From contig JABMLP010000003.1 of NCBI GenBank assembly GCA_013176395.1, positions 310,001 to 374,000 on the forward strand: 64,000 nucleotides of DNA. Reading direction: 5' to 3'. The notes beneath the pieces were generated by a model. It was not told the origin of the DNA. It saw nothing but the letters and a program-made list of their open reading frames with translations, and did not search any database. The DNA comes from Venturia oleaginea (taxonomy: Eukaryota > Ascomycota > Dothideomycetes > Venturiales > Venturiaceae). Below, piece after piece: positions 34,527-45,364 of this stretch; position 1 is the stretch's first letter; each line of letters opens with the position of its first letter. Made by a program: the position numbers and the translations under genes.

Positions 34527-35640
34527 AGATCAGTGGTTTCTCGATTCAGCACCATCACACCCCACCTTCGTGTTTATGCTCCTAGACCGGACAGTCGTAA
34601 GCTGCCTCTGCACATTCTCTTTTCTTTCGTTTGTCTTCCATATTGGGTGGAGAACACATTCATGAGTTAGCATCATCATCGTCATTGATCATCAAGCGCA
34701 AGGCGTTCCGGGTTGTTTCAATTTTGGGTTCGGGATTGGGTTGCTGTCTGTTTGCACACACTGGTGGAATCTGGGATTTTGAAAGGAAAGATCACACGTT
34801 TTTGGACAAGCATCGGTCTGCGCTTTGTGTTTGTGTTCTGCTTGCGTTTCCCGGCTTTGTAATGATTGTGGAGAGGAGGGTTCTTACTTTCTCCCTTTCT
34901 TTCTCTTCTATACCCTCCTCTGCTGTTGTTGCTGAGTTTTCATTTGTATGGTGGTCGAGTGTGGAAGGGGAGGCTCGAGTCCCTGGGAAATATTTTTGAA
35001 GCTTGTAGATTGGTCTGGCTGGCCATCTCGCATCGCTGTCACTGTTGTTGTTGGGTTTGAGTAGTCGCTATCTAGTGGCATGCGAGCAAAGGATTGGTGA
35101 AGAATACATTCACTTCTTGCTATTGCAATGCCTTCAAGAGTTGTCCATATGGTGAACTGAGGCTTCATGATAATTTGGCTTGTGTTATGGCATTCTCGAG
35201 AAGAACAAGCCAGATAGATACCGCGACTTCAAAACATTGATTAACTCATCACATTATGATTGCTTGAGTGAAAGAAGATGGAGTAGAGGTTTTGAAGCCA
35301 AAAGTACCCCCTCCCGTCTCCTTTGAGCCTCCACATCCACCCGCCCCACGCGCTCCCACCAACCCTGAACTTTCGACTTCGCGTCTCAGACAGCTTCCCT
35401 CCATCCAAATATCGACATCTAGCAACAGCAAGCGTTGTTGTCGTTGCCTCCTTGCCCAATTCACGACAGGCGCGGCCATAATGCAGGCCAATAATCTCAC
35501 TAGGAATTTCCAGCGAAAAGGTACCGAATGCGCTTTCTCTTGTTTCTCGCATAGTCCCTTTCGTAGAACGCATCGTAGAACTCAAGGCGCATCGTCCCAG
35601 ACACCACGAGGAGCACGAGCTTTCACCTTTTGTCCGCAGA
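34527..35640. other. Intergenic, 1.1 kb
   Basis: Between the tandem kinase and SNF12 genes. It contains T/C-rich sequence near 34890-34920 and no supported gene. An ATG at 35480 opens a short frame (MQANNLTRNFQRK), but I could not splice it in phase to the SNF12 frame. Confidence 0.4.
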
Positions 35641-37220
35641 ATGGCAAGCGCTCATGCCCCGATCAAATTTGCTGACTTGAAGTCTTTGTTGGGCAAACCA
35701 GGTCCCGGTCCTATACTGCAACAGCAGCAGCAATATCCACATCCCAATGCCCAATCCGACCCAGCGCGAGAAAGACAGAAGCTCGACCTCCAGAAAAACA
35801 AATCGAAGAAGCCTACTGACCGGGACCTGCCCGAGGGAATCGAGTCGCTGGTCATTGGAGATGTCGCAGAACGCTATCGCAAGTTGCGCGAGATTGAGAA
35901 GAGGCTGGATTCGACCATGATGAGGAAGAGATTGGACCTGCAAGATCAGACGACGCAGAACTCGAAGCGCCCGAGGACTATGCGCATTTGGATATCGAAT
36001 ACGGCTGAAAATCAGCCGTGGCAGAATACTAGCATGGACCCGGACGCGTTCGACTTTGGCGACACGTCGCAAGCTTCGTATCGTGTCAAGATTGAGGGCA
36101 GACTGCTTGACGAGGAGGACTCTCTGGACGAGGAAGAGAAGAAGGATGGCACTGCGACTGCTGTAGCGGATGGGGGTGAGCCAATGGATACGGATGCAGC
36201 GAAACCTAGCCAGCCGAAACCTTTGTCGACGAGTACCCCGGTGCGCAGCAAGTTTTCGCATTTCTTCAAGCAAATCACCATCGAGTTCGATCGGCCTGCC
36301 ACATTACAGCCGGATGGCATGGCTATGATAGAATGGAAGAGACCTGAGACTCGGGCTAACACCACCAATTGGAGTGCGGACGGTTCAAACTTCGACTGTC
36401 TGCACTTTGAGCGCAAGAGTGATGAGAATATCAACATTAAGATCAATTTGTATAGGGATGAAAGTCCCGAACGGTTCAGGCTGTCGCCAGATTTGGCTGA
36501 GCTATGCGGGGGCATTGCAGAAGGCGATCGTGCAGGCGTTATGCTCAACGTATGGAAATATATCCGCGCGAACAAGCTCTACGAGAACGAAGATGCTCGT
36601 GTGGTACGCTGCGATCATCTCATGAAGAAGGTATATCCTTCGCCTCCTACTCGCTTCTGTCATGATACTAACGAACACAGATCTTCCGCATGGATGCCAT
36701 CCAATTCAACTATGTCCTCGACTACGTCCTCCCACACCTCTCTCCACTCCCACCAATAACGCTCCACTACACGATCCGCGTAGACTCTGCCTACATCAAT
36801 GCAACCCCCAAACCATCACCGTATACAATCTACGACGTCTCCCTCCTCGAAGACGACCCCATGCGCAGAATCGTGTCCGATGCACTCATCCACTCCAACA
36901 GTAACATCGAAACCCTTACGGCCCTCAGCAAACTAGATGAAAATATTGCGGTTGTGGTACAAGCTATTACGCAGTCGAAGGCGAAACATGCATTTTATGA
37001 GGCGATGGCTAAGGATCCCGTTGCGTTTTTGAAGAGGTGGATTAGTTCTCAAAAGAGGGATTTGGAGGTTATTATGGGAGAGTCGAGTAGGGGGATCGCG
37101 AGTCAGGATGATGGTGGGTTGGGTGATGAGTGGAGGAGGGGTGGGGAAGGGGGTGTGTGGAATGATCCTGTTGCTAAGGAGAGTGTTAGTTTGTTTTTGG
37201 CTAGGAAGCATCCTGGATGA
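35641..37220 (+). CDS. SNF12: SWI/SNF complex subunit (SWIB domain)
   Basis: Exons 35641-36630 and 36681-37220 give 509 residues. This is the BAF60/SNF12/Rsc6 family, a chromatin-remodelling subunit. It has an N-terminal basic region and a beta-rich block (RPRTMRIWISNTAENQPW; FSHFFKQITIEFD) typical of SMARCD proteins. The SWIB/MDM2 fold follows (FRLSPDLAELCGGIAEGDRAGVMLNVWKYIRANKLYENED; residues about 275-315), completed after the intron by IFRMDAIQFNYVLDYVLPHL. The C-terminal helical part (ALSKLDENIAVVVQAITQSKAKHAFYEAMAKDPVAFLKRWI) is family-typical. An extra upstream coding exon is possible. Confidence 0.92.
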
Positions 37221-38260
37221 TTCATGTCTGGATTATGGATGTATGGCATAGGGGAAAGGAAGGCGTTGATGGGGATAGAAAGGGTGTTCAGTGGGATTGT
37301 ATTGTAAGGTGTATGTAGGTCTAGATGAGTTGCTACCTAGGTAATCCGGTTGCTCTTTAGGGCCGGAAAGCTTGGGTAGTCGTAACGGAAGAGAAAGGAG
37401 AGCGATGCTTCAAAATCTACTTGTCACCTCCCCTTTCTACATCTCGATATCTCCTTGCTATACTTTACGACCATAAACAACTGTAGTATACACGCAACTC
37501 TCGACACTCCTCCGCTGGCGCTCCGCCTCTATAGACGCTTCCATCTTAGCCTTATGCATGGAAAATGGCTCTCTGTCATTATTTTTCAACAAGAAAGGAG
37601 GCTATCTCTCCACTGATACACGTCCATCTTGACGACTCATTGCCATTGAATAAAACTGTAAAGATTACCTACCTCCATTGAGATGTCTGAATGAAATTAC
37701 GGAGGCTATACTAGATTACAAGTCTACCGGCGTTGGCACGGAGTATCGAACTAAAAAAAATTAGAACCTTCTTATCTTCGACTGCTAATTTTGCGATCTT
37801 TTCCCTAGTACGCTAGTTTGATCTATATAAAACTAGTTGAGGCTTTTAAAGCCTATTTTTAGAGGAGATCTTATTACTTACGGTGTAAGAATTAGCTAAT
37901 CTATGTGTTTCGGTAGCTATCGGGATCACTCAGTTAGCCAGTCAAAAACTCGAAAATGTCAACGTTGATGCACAAACTACAATAAGAATGGCCGGATCAA
38001 TTTCAACCTTCTGGGAAGATGCGATCGTTAAGGCGCGAAGAGAACTATCGTGGTATTTAGCCGGACCAAAGAACGTAGATCCGGTAACCATGTTTACTAT
38101 AATATAGTAGAATGTGCGGAGGTGTTACGTTTCTTGGCTTAATTACCACAGTACTGATGAGAAGATATGTAACACACGCGCATTGTAGTACGATGGATTG
38201 TGCCCTTCACCTCATTAACATCAACATTATCATTTCAGCACTACTCACAAAACATCAAGA
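37221..38260. other. Intergenic, 1 kb, with MITE end
   Basis: 3' flank of SNF12, then AT-richer sequence with a degenerate MITE terminus at 37889-37984, then the promoter of the cysteine-rich secreted-protein gene. No gene supported. Confidence 0.45.
37889..37984. repeat. Degenerate MITE terminus
   Basis: Same order of blocks as the right end of the fold-back repeat at the window start: a tctacgtgtttc-like block, a cactca...gtcaaaaa block, and the terminal motif (acgttgatgcacaaactaca) ending at 37984. No opposite terminus was found, so this is a truncated or very decayed copy. Confidence 0.6.
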
Positions 38261-38619
38261 ATGCGCTTCCAACCTCTCCTCGTCGCGGCCCTGTTCGCGC
38301 ATTCTAGCTTCGCTTACTACTGCTGTTTCAAAGTGTATGTATAATTCCCAAACCCAAGACATTTTACAATCGATAATAACCATACTACAGCGAGAGTTTA
38401 AAAACAGTCGCCAAGGGACAAACCGTCAAGTATATAAACTCGGCAATCTTTGAAAACGGCGGTGTTCAGCCATGGAACCCACCCGGACTTCCAAATTGCA
38501 AACTCATCGTCAACACGAATGGCGCCGATTGTGGCAAGTGGTCAGTCAACAAGGACGGGTGTAAAAGTTATGAGCCTTTTCGACATGTTGGTGTTGCACC
38601 GAGCAACAATTGCGTATGA
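38261..38619 (+). CDS. Small cysteine-rich secreted protein
   Basis: Two exons, 38261-38334 and 38391-38619, with a 56-nt GTATGT...CTACAG intron, give exactly 100 residues. The signal peptide is MRFQPLLVAALFAHSSFA, followed at once by YYCC. The mature part carries six cysteines (CC, NCK, DCG, GCK, NNC) over about 80 residues, with a PWNPPGLPNCKL turn segment and the last cysteine next to the C-terminus. Length, signal peptide and even cysteine number fit a fungal small secreted protein of the candidate-effector or antimicrobial type, but no family is recognised. The splice join is in frame and consensus. It lies between a MITE end and a gene hit by a copia element. Confidence 0.7.
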
Positions 38620-39190
38620 GTTGGGTTTGAGAAATCAGCTCGGGGTTGTTTGGGAGATCTTAGGGCTGTGATGGTGGAGAGGAGAGAATGCAATGGGGAA
38701 TGAGAAAAAGAGGCAGAATCTAGGAAAGCTTTCAATGAGTAATACTACCTGGGACTTGTTGTTGCCTTGCTCTTGCTTGCCGTAGGGGCATGCGATTTTT
38801 TCTAGACGGTCGTGACTGAGTGCCTCTGTGATTGCGGCGTTGGTGGCGCTTTTCGAGAGGGGCAAACGGGGTGATTCAACAGAGAGACGTCTTTGCGATT
38901 CCATAACAAAATAATGGGAAGCATGATGGTCTTGATACTGTATTTTGATGATTTCTGTAGATTGAGAGCTTCAAGTCGAGGGAAGAGGTGGATGAAAAGA
39001 GAGTGGGGTGTGGACGGAAAGGGGGGGCGCGAATCCCTGACTTCGGAACTCCTGACATTCTCGTTCATCAACATCTTGCCATGGCTTTCCCATGACATGG
39101 CTTGATACTTTTGTGCTACATGATCACTGCTTCTCTATAATACCCCAGCCTCGTCTTCTCTCGGTTCGACTTCTCAGAATCATCAACGTC
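38620..39190. other. Intergenic, 571 bp
   Basis: Between the cysteine-rich secreted-protein gene and the amidohydrolase gene. It contains short frames without support and the amidohydrolase promoter. Confidence 0.4.
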
Positions 39191-40650
39191 ATGGCTCTGG
39201 ACTTTCTCAAGAAGAACGGCTTCGACCTGCAAGCTGAACTAGAAAAGGTCCAGCTTGGTGGGAAAGATGGGCCTACAGACTTCAAGCTTGAGACAGACGA
39301 GCTGCAAGATCCCAATGCCATTCGGGTCATCACAGGGGCGAAACTTCCTCGGAGACCATTGCTCTGGGACATACACCTCGAGCATGGCAAAATAGCTTCC
39401 ATCGAACCACATCATTTCAATGGACCTGATCGCTCCATGGAATCTGGTGTACTGGAGGCGAACGGAAAGTTGATTAGTCCTTCGTTGTGCCATGCCCACA
39501 TCCATCTCGACAAATGCTTTCTTTTGCAAGACTCCAAATTCAGCGACCTCCAAATCACCAAGGGCGATTTTGCAGAGGCGATGGAGCTGACGAACAAAGC
39601 AAAAGCTCGGTTTAGCAATTCTGATCTTCTCCGAAGAGGACGTCAATTGATCGTCGAGAGCATTCATGCCGGGGTCACCGCGATGAGAGCTTTTGTCGAG
39701 GTCGATGGCGATGTCATGTTCAAATGTCTGGATGCTGGACTAACCCTAAAGAGAGAGTTTTCGAATAGATGTGATATACAGATCTGCGCCTTTGCTCAAC
39801 TCCCACTATTCTCTGGCAAAGATGATGGCCAAATAGTTAGGAAGCTGATGCAGGAAGCTGCAGAAAGAGACGGCGTTGACGTGGTGGGAAGCACGCCATA
39901 TGTCGAAGACGATACAGGTAAGGAGAAGAAGAACATCGATTGGATCACAAGTCTCGCCATGGAAGCTCGAAAGCATCTTGACTTACATTTGGACTACCAT
40001 CTCGATCCACAGAAAGACGCTTCCATTTGGACAGTTATTGATATCATCAAATCTGAGCGATGGGTTGAAGAGAAGGGCATGAACATTACGATTGGGCACT
40101 GTACTCGCTTGACTTACTTCAGTCCCGAGGAATGGAGACGGCTGAAGGAAGTGATTGGACAACTGCCAGTCTCTTTCGTCGGTCTTCCAACATCTGATCT
40201 GGTAAGTGCAAGTAACCGTACCTGGTGTGGATTTCTTCGACCTGGACATCGATGCCACGTCAAGCCGGAAAAGCTAATTTGTCTCCGAAGTTCATGATGC
40301 GAACAGATAATCGGTACAGAGGAACTCTCCACATCCCTGAGATGATTGAAGAGTACGAGTTACAGGCAGCGGTTGCCGTGAACAACGTGAGCAATGCCTT
40401 CACGCCACAAGGAAACTGTGACCCCCTCTCCATCGCAAGCTTGAGTGTAGGACTTTACTCTCGAGGGACTCTTAGTGATATGGACTTGTTATTCGTGCGT
40501 GATCATTAGTCGCAGATGTGAGTTGAACTAATTCGGCGCAGGAGTGCGTCTCTTCGCGGGCAAAACAATCAATCGGCTGTCCTAGTACCTCTCTGGACTT
40601 GAAGGTCGACGAACCCGCAGACTTTGTCCTTTACGAGAAAGCATATTCGA

Positions 40651-40655
40651 GACTC
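40651..40655. repeat. Copia target duplication, left (gactc)
   Basis: Five bases directly before the 5' LTR, repeated as gactc at 45360-45364 directly after the 3' LTR. Five bp is the usual length for Ty1/copia integrases. Confidence 0.9.
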
Positions 40656-40863
40656 TGTTAGATGATACAGCCGCTGTTGGATGATACCACAATTTCAGTT
40701 AGCCGCGAAGTGGATATCGGTGGCATACAGCCGTCGGAATCATGTACCCGTCTTTTGATTTCAAAGCAATCACATCTGTATAACTATCGCTCGGTCACCG
40801 GTTCATTATGAACCTCATGCAATCCTTAATCCTCCTCATCTTTTCACTGTGTATCATTCAAGA
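40656..40863 (+). repeat. Copia 5' LTR
   Basis: 208 bp, identical by eye to 45152-45359. It begins tgttagatgatac and ends gtatcattcaaga; the ends are an imperfect inverted repeat, with the final CA replaced by GA. Confidence 0.95.
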
Positions 40864-40877
40864 GTTATGAGCCCGGC
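40864..40877 (+). other. Primer-binding site, half-tRNA-iMet type
   Basis: gttatgagcccggc directly abuts the 5' LTR. Its first eleven bases are complementary to the anticodon arm of eukaryotic initiator tRNA-Met (GGGCUCAUAAC). Copia of Drosophila and some fungal Ty5-like elements prime from an internal half of this tRNA, so the site fits the known mechanism. Confidence 0.75.
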
Positions 40878-41057
40878 TTGCCTACCCTCGTAAACACACC
40901 TTACCCTTTCTGGTTTCACCGCCGTGTATTGATACAACCCCCTCTATCAAACCCCATACACACTAGTCCCATTAAGCCCATCTTTCAGTGTTTACAACGA
41001 TTCTGCCATCGATCCAACATCCTCTCGGAATATACGAAAAGATCCCCACCCACCACC

Positions 41058-42728
41058 ATGACGATGTCAGCTGCATTAGCATCGTCAAAGCTCAAGGGAG
41101 ACTCCCTTGAAATCTTCCTTTCGGACCCTACAAAGTGGAACGCCTTCCGCGATTGGATTCGTCAAATAGCAATTACCGACAATCTTTGGGAATACATTGA
41201 TCCAGATTTTGAGCCCAAACCTATTGCTCTTACTCCATCTCAGCAAGCCCAGAACCCTCCCCCTGCTCAAGCCTATACAGAGCAACCTCTGTTGTACCTC
41301 CGAAGGGCCCCACTACCCGTCGACGTTGGCCTTACGCCAGCAACAATTGGCATTCCTGACAACGCGGCAAAACGGTGGGAATTTGAGTACGAATTGGGTG
41401 TTTTCAGGATTGAAAAAGTTGAGCACGACTTGAAAGTTAAGGCAATGAAGGAGCTGAAAAACAAAATCTACGCCAACGTCTCCGCTGCATACGCAGGACA
41501 TCTTACTGATTGCAACACAGTTCAGGAGATCATGGCATCTTTGAAGGAGCATGTTTGCCCTACTGATCGCGCCCTCAAAATTGAGGTTCGCCGCGAATAT
41601 CAGTACCTTAACTCCATTGGTCCCAAAGGCAGCGACGTCGATACTTGGATTAACAAATGGGTGTTCACCCATGGTCAAGCGGTCAAACTAAATCTTGGTC
41701 AGGTTGAAGATGAACAGCCTATCTTTGACTTCATCACAGCAGTTCGCCGGTATGATAGCCACTGGGCTGACCTTCAAGAAGCCTTCATGAACAACCTCCT
41801 CTCCGACGGCCTAGACCTCCCTCCAATTGACAAAGTAGTCGCCCGATTCCGCAATACACGACGTCTCAGAGTCGTTGAGCATCGCACACATGGTCAAAAT
41901 TCACCTCTAGCTTCATTTGCTACCTTCCAAGATGAACCTTCTGACACTAAAGCCTCTTCTACCGGCCCACGGGTTCCTCGCACACCAAAGGAATGTCTCT
42001 GCGGAGAAGTCCACTTTTGGAGTGACTGTAACCACATTGTGGAATGTATTCGCCCTCCCTACTGGGTTGAAAATCCGGCAAAGAAAAGTAAGATTGATGG
42101 AGCCATCAAAAAGAACAAGAAGTTGGTAGGCATCATCAAGACAGTGAATGAGAAAGCAGTTAAGAGACTCAAAAACGATGCCTCATTACCATCGACTGCG
42201 GCACCAGAGCATATCATGGCAAACGCTACGTCTATCCACATCCCTCCCACTGAAGAAGTTGCTGATGTTGAGCCAGTTCATATCAATGCATACTACTCTT
42301 CAGTGGTAGAAGCCCTGGGTAACCCTATTGCCGCCGCATTCTCGTCTCAAATCACCATCCATTCCAATATCTGGTATCTTGATTCAGCTTCCTCTCATCA
42401 CGTCACCAACAGCCTTCAGTATTACACGACCGAATCCACCATGCCAATAGGATCGACTATCACCTCCGGCACTGGTCTTTCTCACGTTGTATCTAAGGGC
42501 ACTGTCAAACTGCCGGTTACTACGCCAAATGGTCCCAGCTTCCTGGTGCTATCTGGGGTTATCTATGCTCCAGGCTTCAGCACAAATCTTATCTCTCTCT
42601 CTATCTTGATTGACAAAGGTTTTGATGTCAATCTTCGCCTCAATCGCATCACCAAGAACGACAAACCACTCATTATCTTTCAGAGAGAAGGCCCAATGTG
42701 GGTCATCGCCAGGGAATCCTCAAGCTGA
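41058..42728 (+). CDS. Copia gag-protease, ends in UGA-CUA
   Basis: 556 residues from the ATG at 41058. The first 330 residues are a helical copia-type gag (SDPTKWNAFRDWIRQIAI; DTWINKWVFTHGQAVKL). Near residue 315 a knuckle-like CLCGEVHFWSDC (C-x-C-x3-H-x4-C) appears. The protease begins near residue 435 with WYLDSASSHHVTN, where the catalytic triplet reads DSA rather than the common DSG/DTG. The frame stops at TGA 42726-42728, and the next codon is CTA. The same frame continues open into the integrase. So the stop is either a programmed readthrough site or a nonsense change; Ty1/copia elements usually have one continuous gag-pol frame. Confidence 0.85.
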   Translation: MTMSAALASSKLKGDSLEIFLSDPTKWNAFRDWIRQIAITDNLWEYIDPDFEPKPIALTPSQQAQNPPPAQAYTEQPLLYLRRAPLPVDVGLTPATIGIPDNAAKRWEFEYELGVFRIEKVEHDLKVKAMKELKNKIYANVSAAYAGHLTDCNTVQEIMASLKEHVCPTDRALKIEVRREYQYLNSIGPKGSDVDTWINKWVFTHGQAVKLNLGQVEDEQPIFDFITAVRRYDSHWADLQEAFMNNLLSDGLDLPPIDKVVARFRNTRRLRVVEHRTHGQNSPLASFATFQDEPSDTKASSTGPRVPRTPKECLCGEVHFWSDCNHIVECIRPPYWVENPAKKSKIDGAIKKNKKLVGIIKTVNEKAVKRLKNDASLPSTAAPEHIMANATSIHIPPTEEVADVEPVHINAYYSSVVEALGNPIAAAFSSQITIHSNIWYLDSASSHHVTNSLQYYTTESTMPIGSTITSGTGLSHVVSKGTVKLPVTTPNGPSFLVLSGVIYAPGFSTNLISLSILIDKGFDVNLRLNRITKNDKPLIIFQREGPMWVIARESSS

Positions 42729-45097
42729 CTATCCGCCATCACATCACCTGATACTGCGTTACCGACATGTTATCCCAATGACACTCCAGCCGATTTCGAG
42801 ACAACTGCTCTCACTACTGGCTTCAAAGGTGTTGCTGCTGCAGCTCTAGCCTCACAAACAACACAATCTCGACCGCCAAAGAAAGCAACAGCTCTTGAAT
42901 GGCATGAGATGCTTGGTCACGTTTCTCCTGCGGCGTTGACAAAACTACAAGCAAATACCACAGGTGTACACATCACAACCAACAACCACAAGCCACATCA
43001 TGCCAAATGTGAGTCCTGCTCCTTAGCCAAGGGTCAAAGAAAGGTCTCAAGACGTTTTGGGCATACTGATGTTGCTGTTGGACTCCCATTTGAGAGGGTG
43101 TCAGTAGATATGGTCCATCATGGAATCTCTATTGACCACAATCGCTACTCAACTCATCTGGTATGTGATACGTTTGGCTACCATATAGTCACCAATCACT
43201 GGGAAGAGCACCAATCTGTTGACGCAATCATCGAGTTTGTAATGCTCATTGAGTCAATGGGTTACAAGATCCGATTCCTTCAAACTGATGATTTCAGATC
43301 TCAACGCCTCAATTCATTCCTTGCTCAACACGGCATCAAAAGAGAATCCTCTGCAGCACACACTCAAGCCCAAAATGGAGGGGCTGAGAAAGCAGGACAT
43401 TTTCTCTGCCGTATCGCTCGTTCAATGATAATACACGCAAAACTCCCACACAATCTCTGGTCCGATGCCGTTAAATGTGCAGCATATCTGTTCAATCTTT
43501 GGCCAACTCGGCGCCTTGGATGGAAAACGCCCTACGAATGCATCACTGGCCGTAAACCAAATCTTGCACATCTTGAAATCTTTGGCTGCAGAGCCTATCC
43601 TCTACGGTATCGCCTCGCTAAACTCGACAAAATGGAACCTCGCACCCATATTGGTTACCTTGTCGGCTACGATTCATCAAACATCTTCAGAATCTGGGTT
43701 CCTTCTCAAAAGAGAGTGGTCAGAAGCCGAGATGTTACCTTTGACTCCACCAAGTTCTACAAACCTTCCGAAGTATTGCTGCTTTCGGACTCGACATGTG
43801 GCAATACGATATTGTCAATGCATACATCAATGCCAACGTTAACGAGACTGTGTACGTCAGGTATCCTGACGGCTTCCCAGGCAATGGTGTCTTGTTACTC
43901 CTCCGTGCATTATACGGACTTCGCCAATCACCTCTTCTTTGGCAACGTAACTTCAGCGAAACCCTCGAATCTTTTGGCCTTACTCCTATGCCAGGAATTC
44001 CATGTCTCTTTGAGAAACAAGACTTGCTGGTATTCTTCTTTGTGGATGACATTATTGTCGCTTGTCATCCAAGATCTCGTCACCTCGTTACTGAATTCGA
44101 AGCCAAACTCAGATCTCGGTATGCTATCAAACAGATAGGCCTCCCTGAGTACTTCCTTGGTATCCGCATTCTACGCAACTTTGAGGCCAAAACCATCAGT
44201 CTCTTGCAGGATGCATACATCGAAAAGATTACCAATCGCTTCAATCTAACATCACGAAAAGCCGTCTCTTCACCGATGCTAAATGTTCCTCTTACACCAC
44301 GTCTTGATAAGGCCTCTCCGCAGTTCATCTTTGCCTATCAACAGAAGGTTGGATCTATCAACTTCGCAGCCACAATCACAAGACCCGACATCGCCAAATC
44401 AGTCTCTCTCCTTTCAGAACATCTGCAAAACCCCAGCCAGCAGTGCTCTGACGCCGCAGACCAAGTCATCATCTATCTATATCACTCTCGGTACCTCTCA
44501 ATTCAGTTCAATGGCCTCAAAACTGAGAACGTCTTTTCATGTCATTCTGATGCATCTTTCGCCGATGATATCGCCACCCGCCGCAGCAGTGAAGGCTTCA
44601 CGTTCAGCCTTTACGGTGGGCTTATTGACTGGAGAGCCACCAAACAAAAAACAGTATCAACTTCTACCACTGAAGCTGAACTCCTCGCTCTTTCTGGAGC
44701 TTCACGCGAAATGATGTGGTGGAACCGCTTCTTTGAAGCTATCAGATTTAACCCTCAAGAGCCTACAATCATCCACTGCGACAACCAGCAGACAGTCAAA
44801 CTAATGAACCATGAATCTCCAAAACTAGTCACTCGGTTACGTCACGTCGACATCCACCAAATGTGGCTCCGCCAACAGGTTCAAGCCTCTCTCATTATTG
44901 TTATCTGGATATCCACTGCTATGATGATCGCTGATGGAATGACGAAAATCCTGAGCCCTCAACAACATCAAAACTTCTTATCTCAACTCAATATGGTTGA
45001 CGTCGAGCACGTCATCAAGGTATTGGCAAAATCACCTCCAACGACCACACCAAAACCAGCCAATCAGGCTTCACCAAACCTCAACACCAAGGACTGA
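42729..45097 (+). pseudogene. Copia integrase, RT and RNase H, deleted
   Basis: After the UGA the frame encodes an integrase: a zinc-binding part (EWHEMLGHVSPAALTKL... CESCSLAKGQ) and a core with SVDMVHHGI, LQTDDFRS and HTQAQNGGAEKA. It reaches a family-typical C-terminus (RTHIGYLVGYDSSNIFRIW; SRDVTFDSTKFY). At about 43771 it jumps to frame 2 inside the RT palm (IAAFGLDMWQYDIVNAYINA). RT continues with VYVRYPDGF, FFVDDIIVA and LPEYFLGIRI. RNase H has SDASFADD, STSTTEAELLAL, HCDNQQTVKL and LRHVDIHQMWLR, and ends at 45097. The spacer and RT fingers between integrase and palm are absent, so this copy should not make active RT. Confidence 0.85.
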
Positions 45098-45142
45098 AGT
45101 ATCACCACCTGTCTATGTCATGTCAGGCCTGAGGCTAGCCCT

Positions 45143-45149
45143 GAGAGGG
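45143..45149 (+). other. Polypurine tract
   Basis: gagaggg, two bases before the 3' LTR, where plus-strand DNA synthesis is primed in LTR elements. Confidence 0.6.
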
Positions 45150-45151
45150 TG

Positions 45152-45359
45152 TGTTAGATGATACAGCCGCTGTTGGATGATACCACAATTTCAGTTAGCC
45201 GCGAAGTGGATATCGGTGGCATACAGCCGTCGGAATCATGTACCCGTCTTTTGATTTCAAAGCAATCACATCTGTATAACTATCGCTCGGTCACCGGTTC
45301 ATTATGAACCTCATGCAATCCTTAATCCTCCTCATCTTTTCACTGTGTATCATTCAAGA
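45152..45359 (+). repeat. Copia 3' LTR
   Basis: 208 bp, identical by eye to the 5' LTR at 40656-40863; followed by the second gactc at 45360-45364. Confidence 0.95.
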
Positions 45360-45364
45360 GACTC
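45360..45364. repeat. Copia target duplication, right (gactc)
   Basis: Second copy of the 5-bp duplication; the amidohydrolase last exon resumes immediately after it. Confidence 0.9.

Larger units (their letters stand above)
40656..45359 (+). mobile_element. Ty1/copia LTR retrotransposon, recent
   Basis: A 4704-bp element: 5' LTR 40656-40863, primer site 40864-40877, coding interior, purine tract 45143-45149, 3' LTR 45152-45359. The domain order gag, protease, integrase, reverse transcriptase, RNase H defines Ty1/copia. The two 208-bp LTRs read identical by eye, so insertion is recent. The interior is not intact: UGA separates protease from integrase, and the stretch between the integrase C-terminus and the RT palm is missing with a frame change near 43771. 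It sits in the last exon of an amidohydrolase gene, same orientation. In trans mobilisation by a full copy elsewhere is inferred. Confidence 0.95.

Noticed and set aside
35480..35640. Extra first exon of SNF12 beginning at the ATG at 35480
   Set aside because: The GTACCG donor and the CCGCAG acceptor before 35641 do not join in the SNF12 frame.
37700..37760. tRNA-Thr-like anticodon arm (minus strand CTTGTAA loop with a TAGA/TCTA stem)
   Set aside because: No T-arm in the right place, no acceptor stem pairing and a degenerate D-arm; too weak for a tRNA gene.
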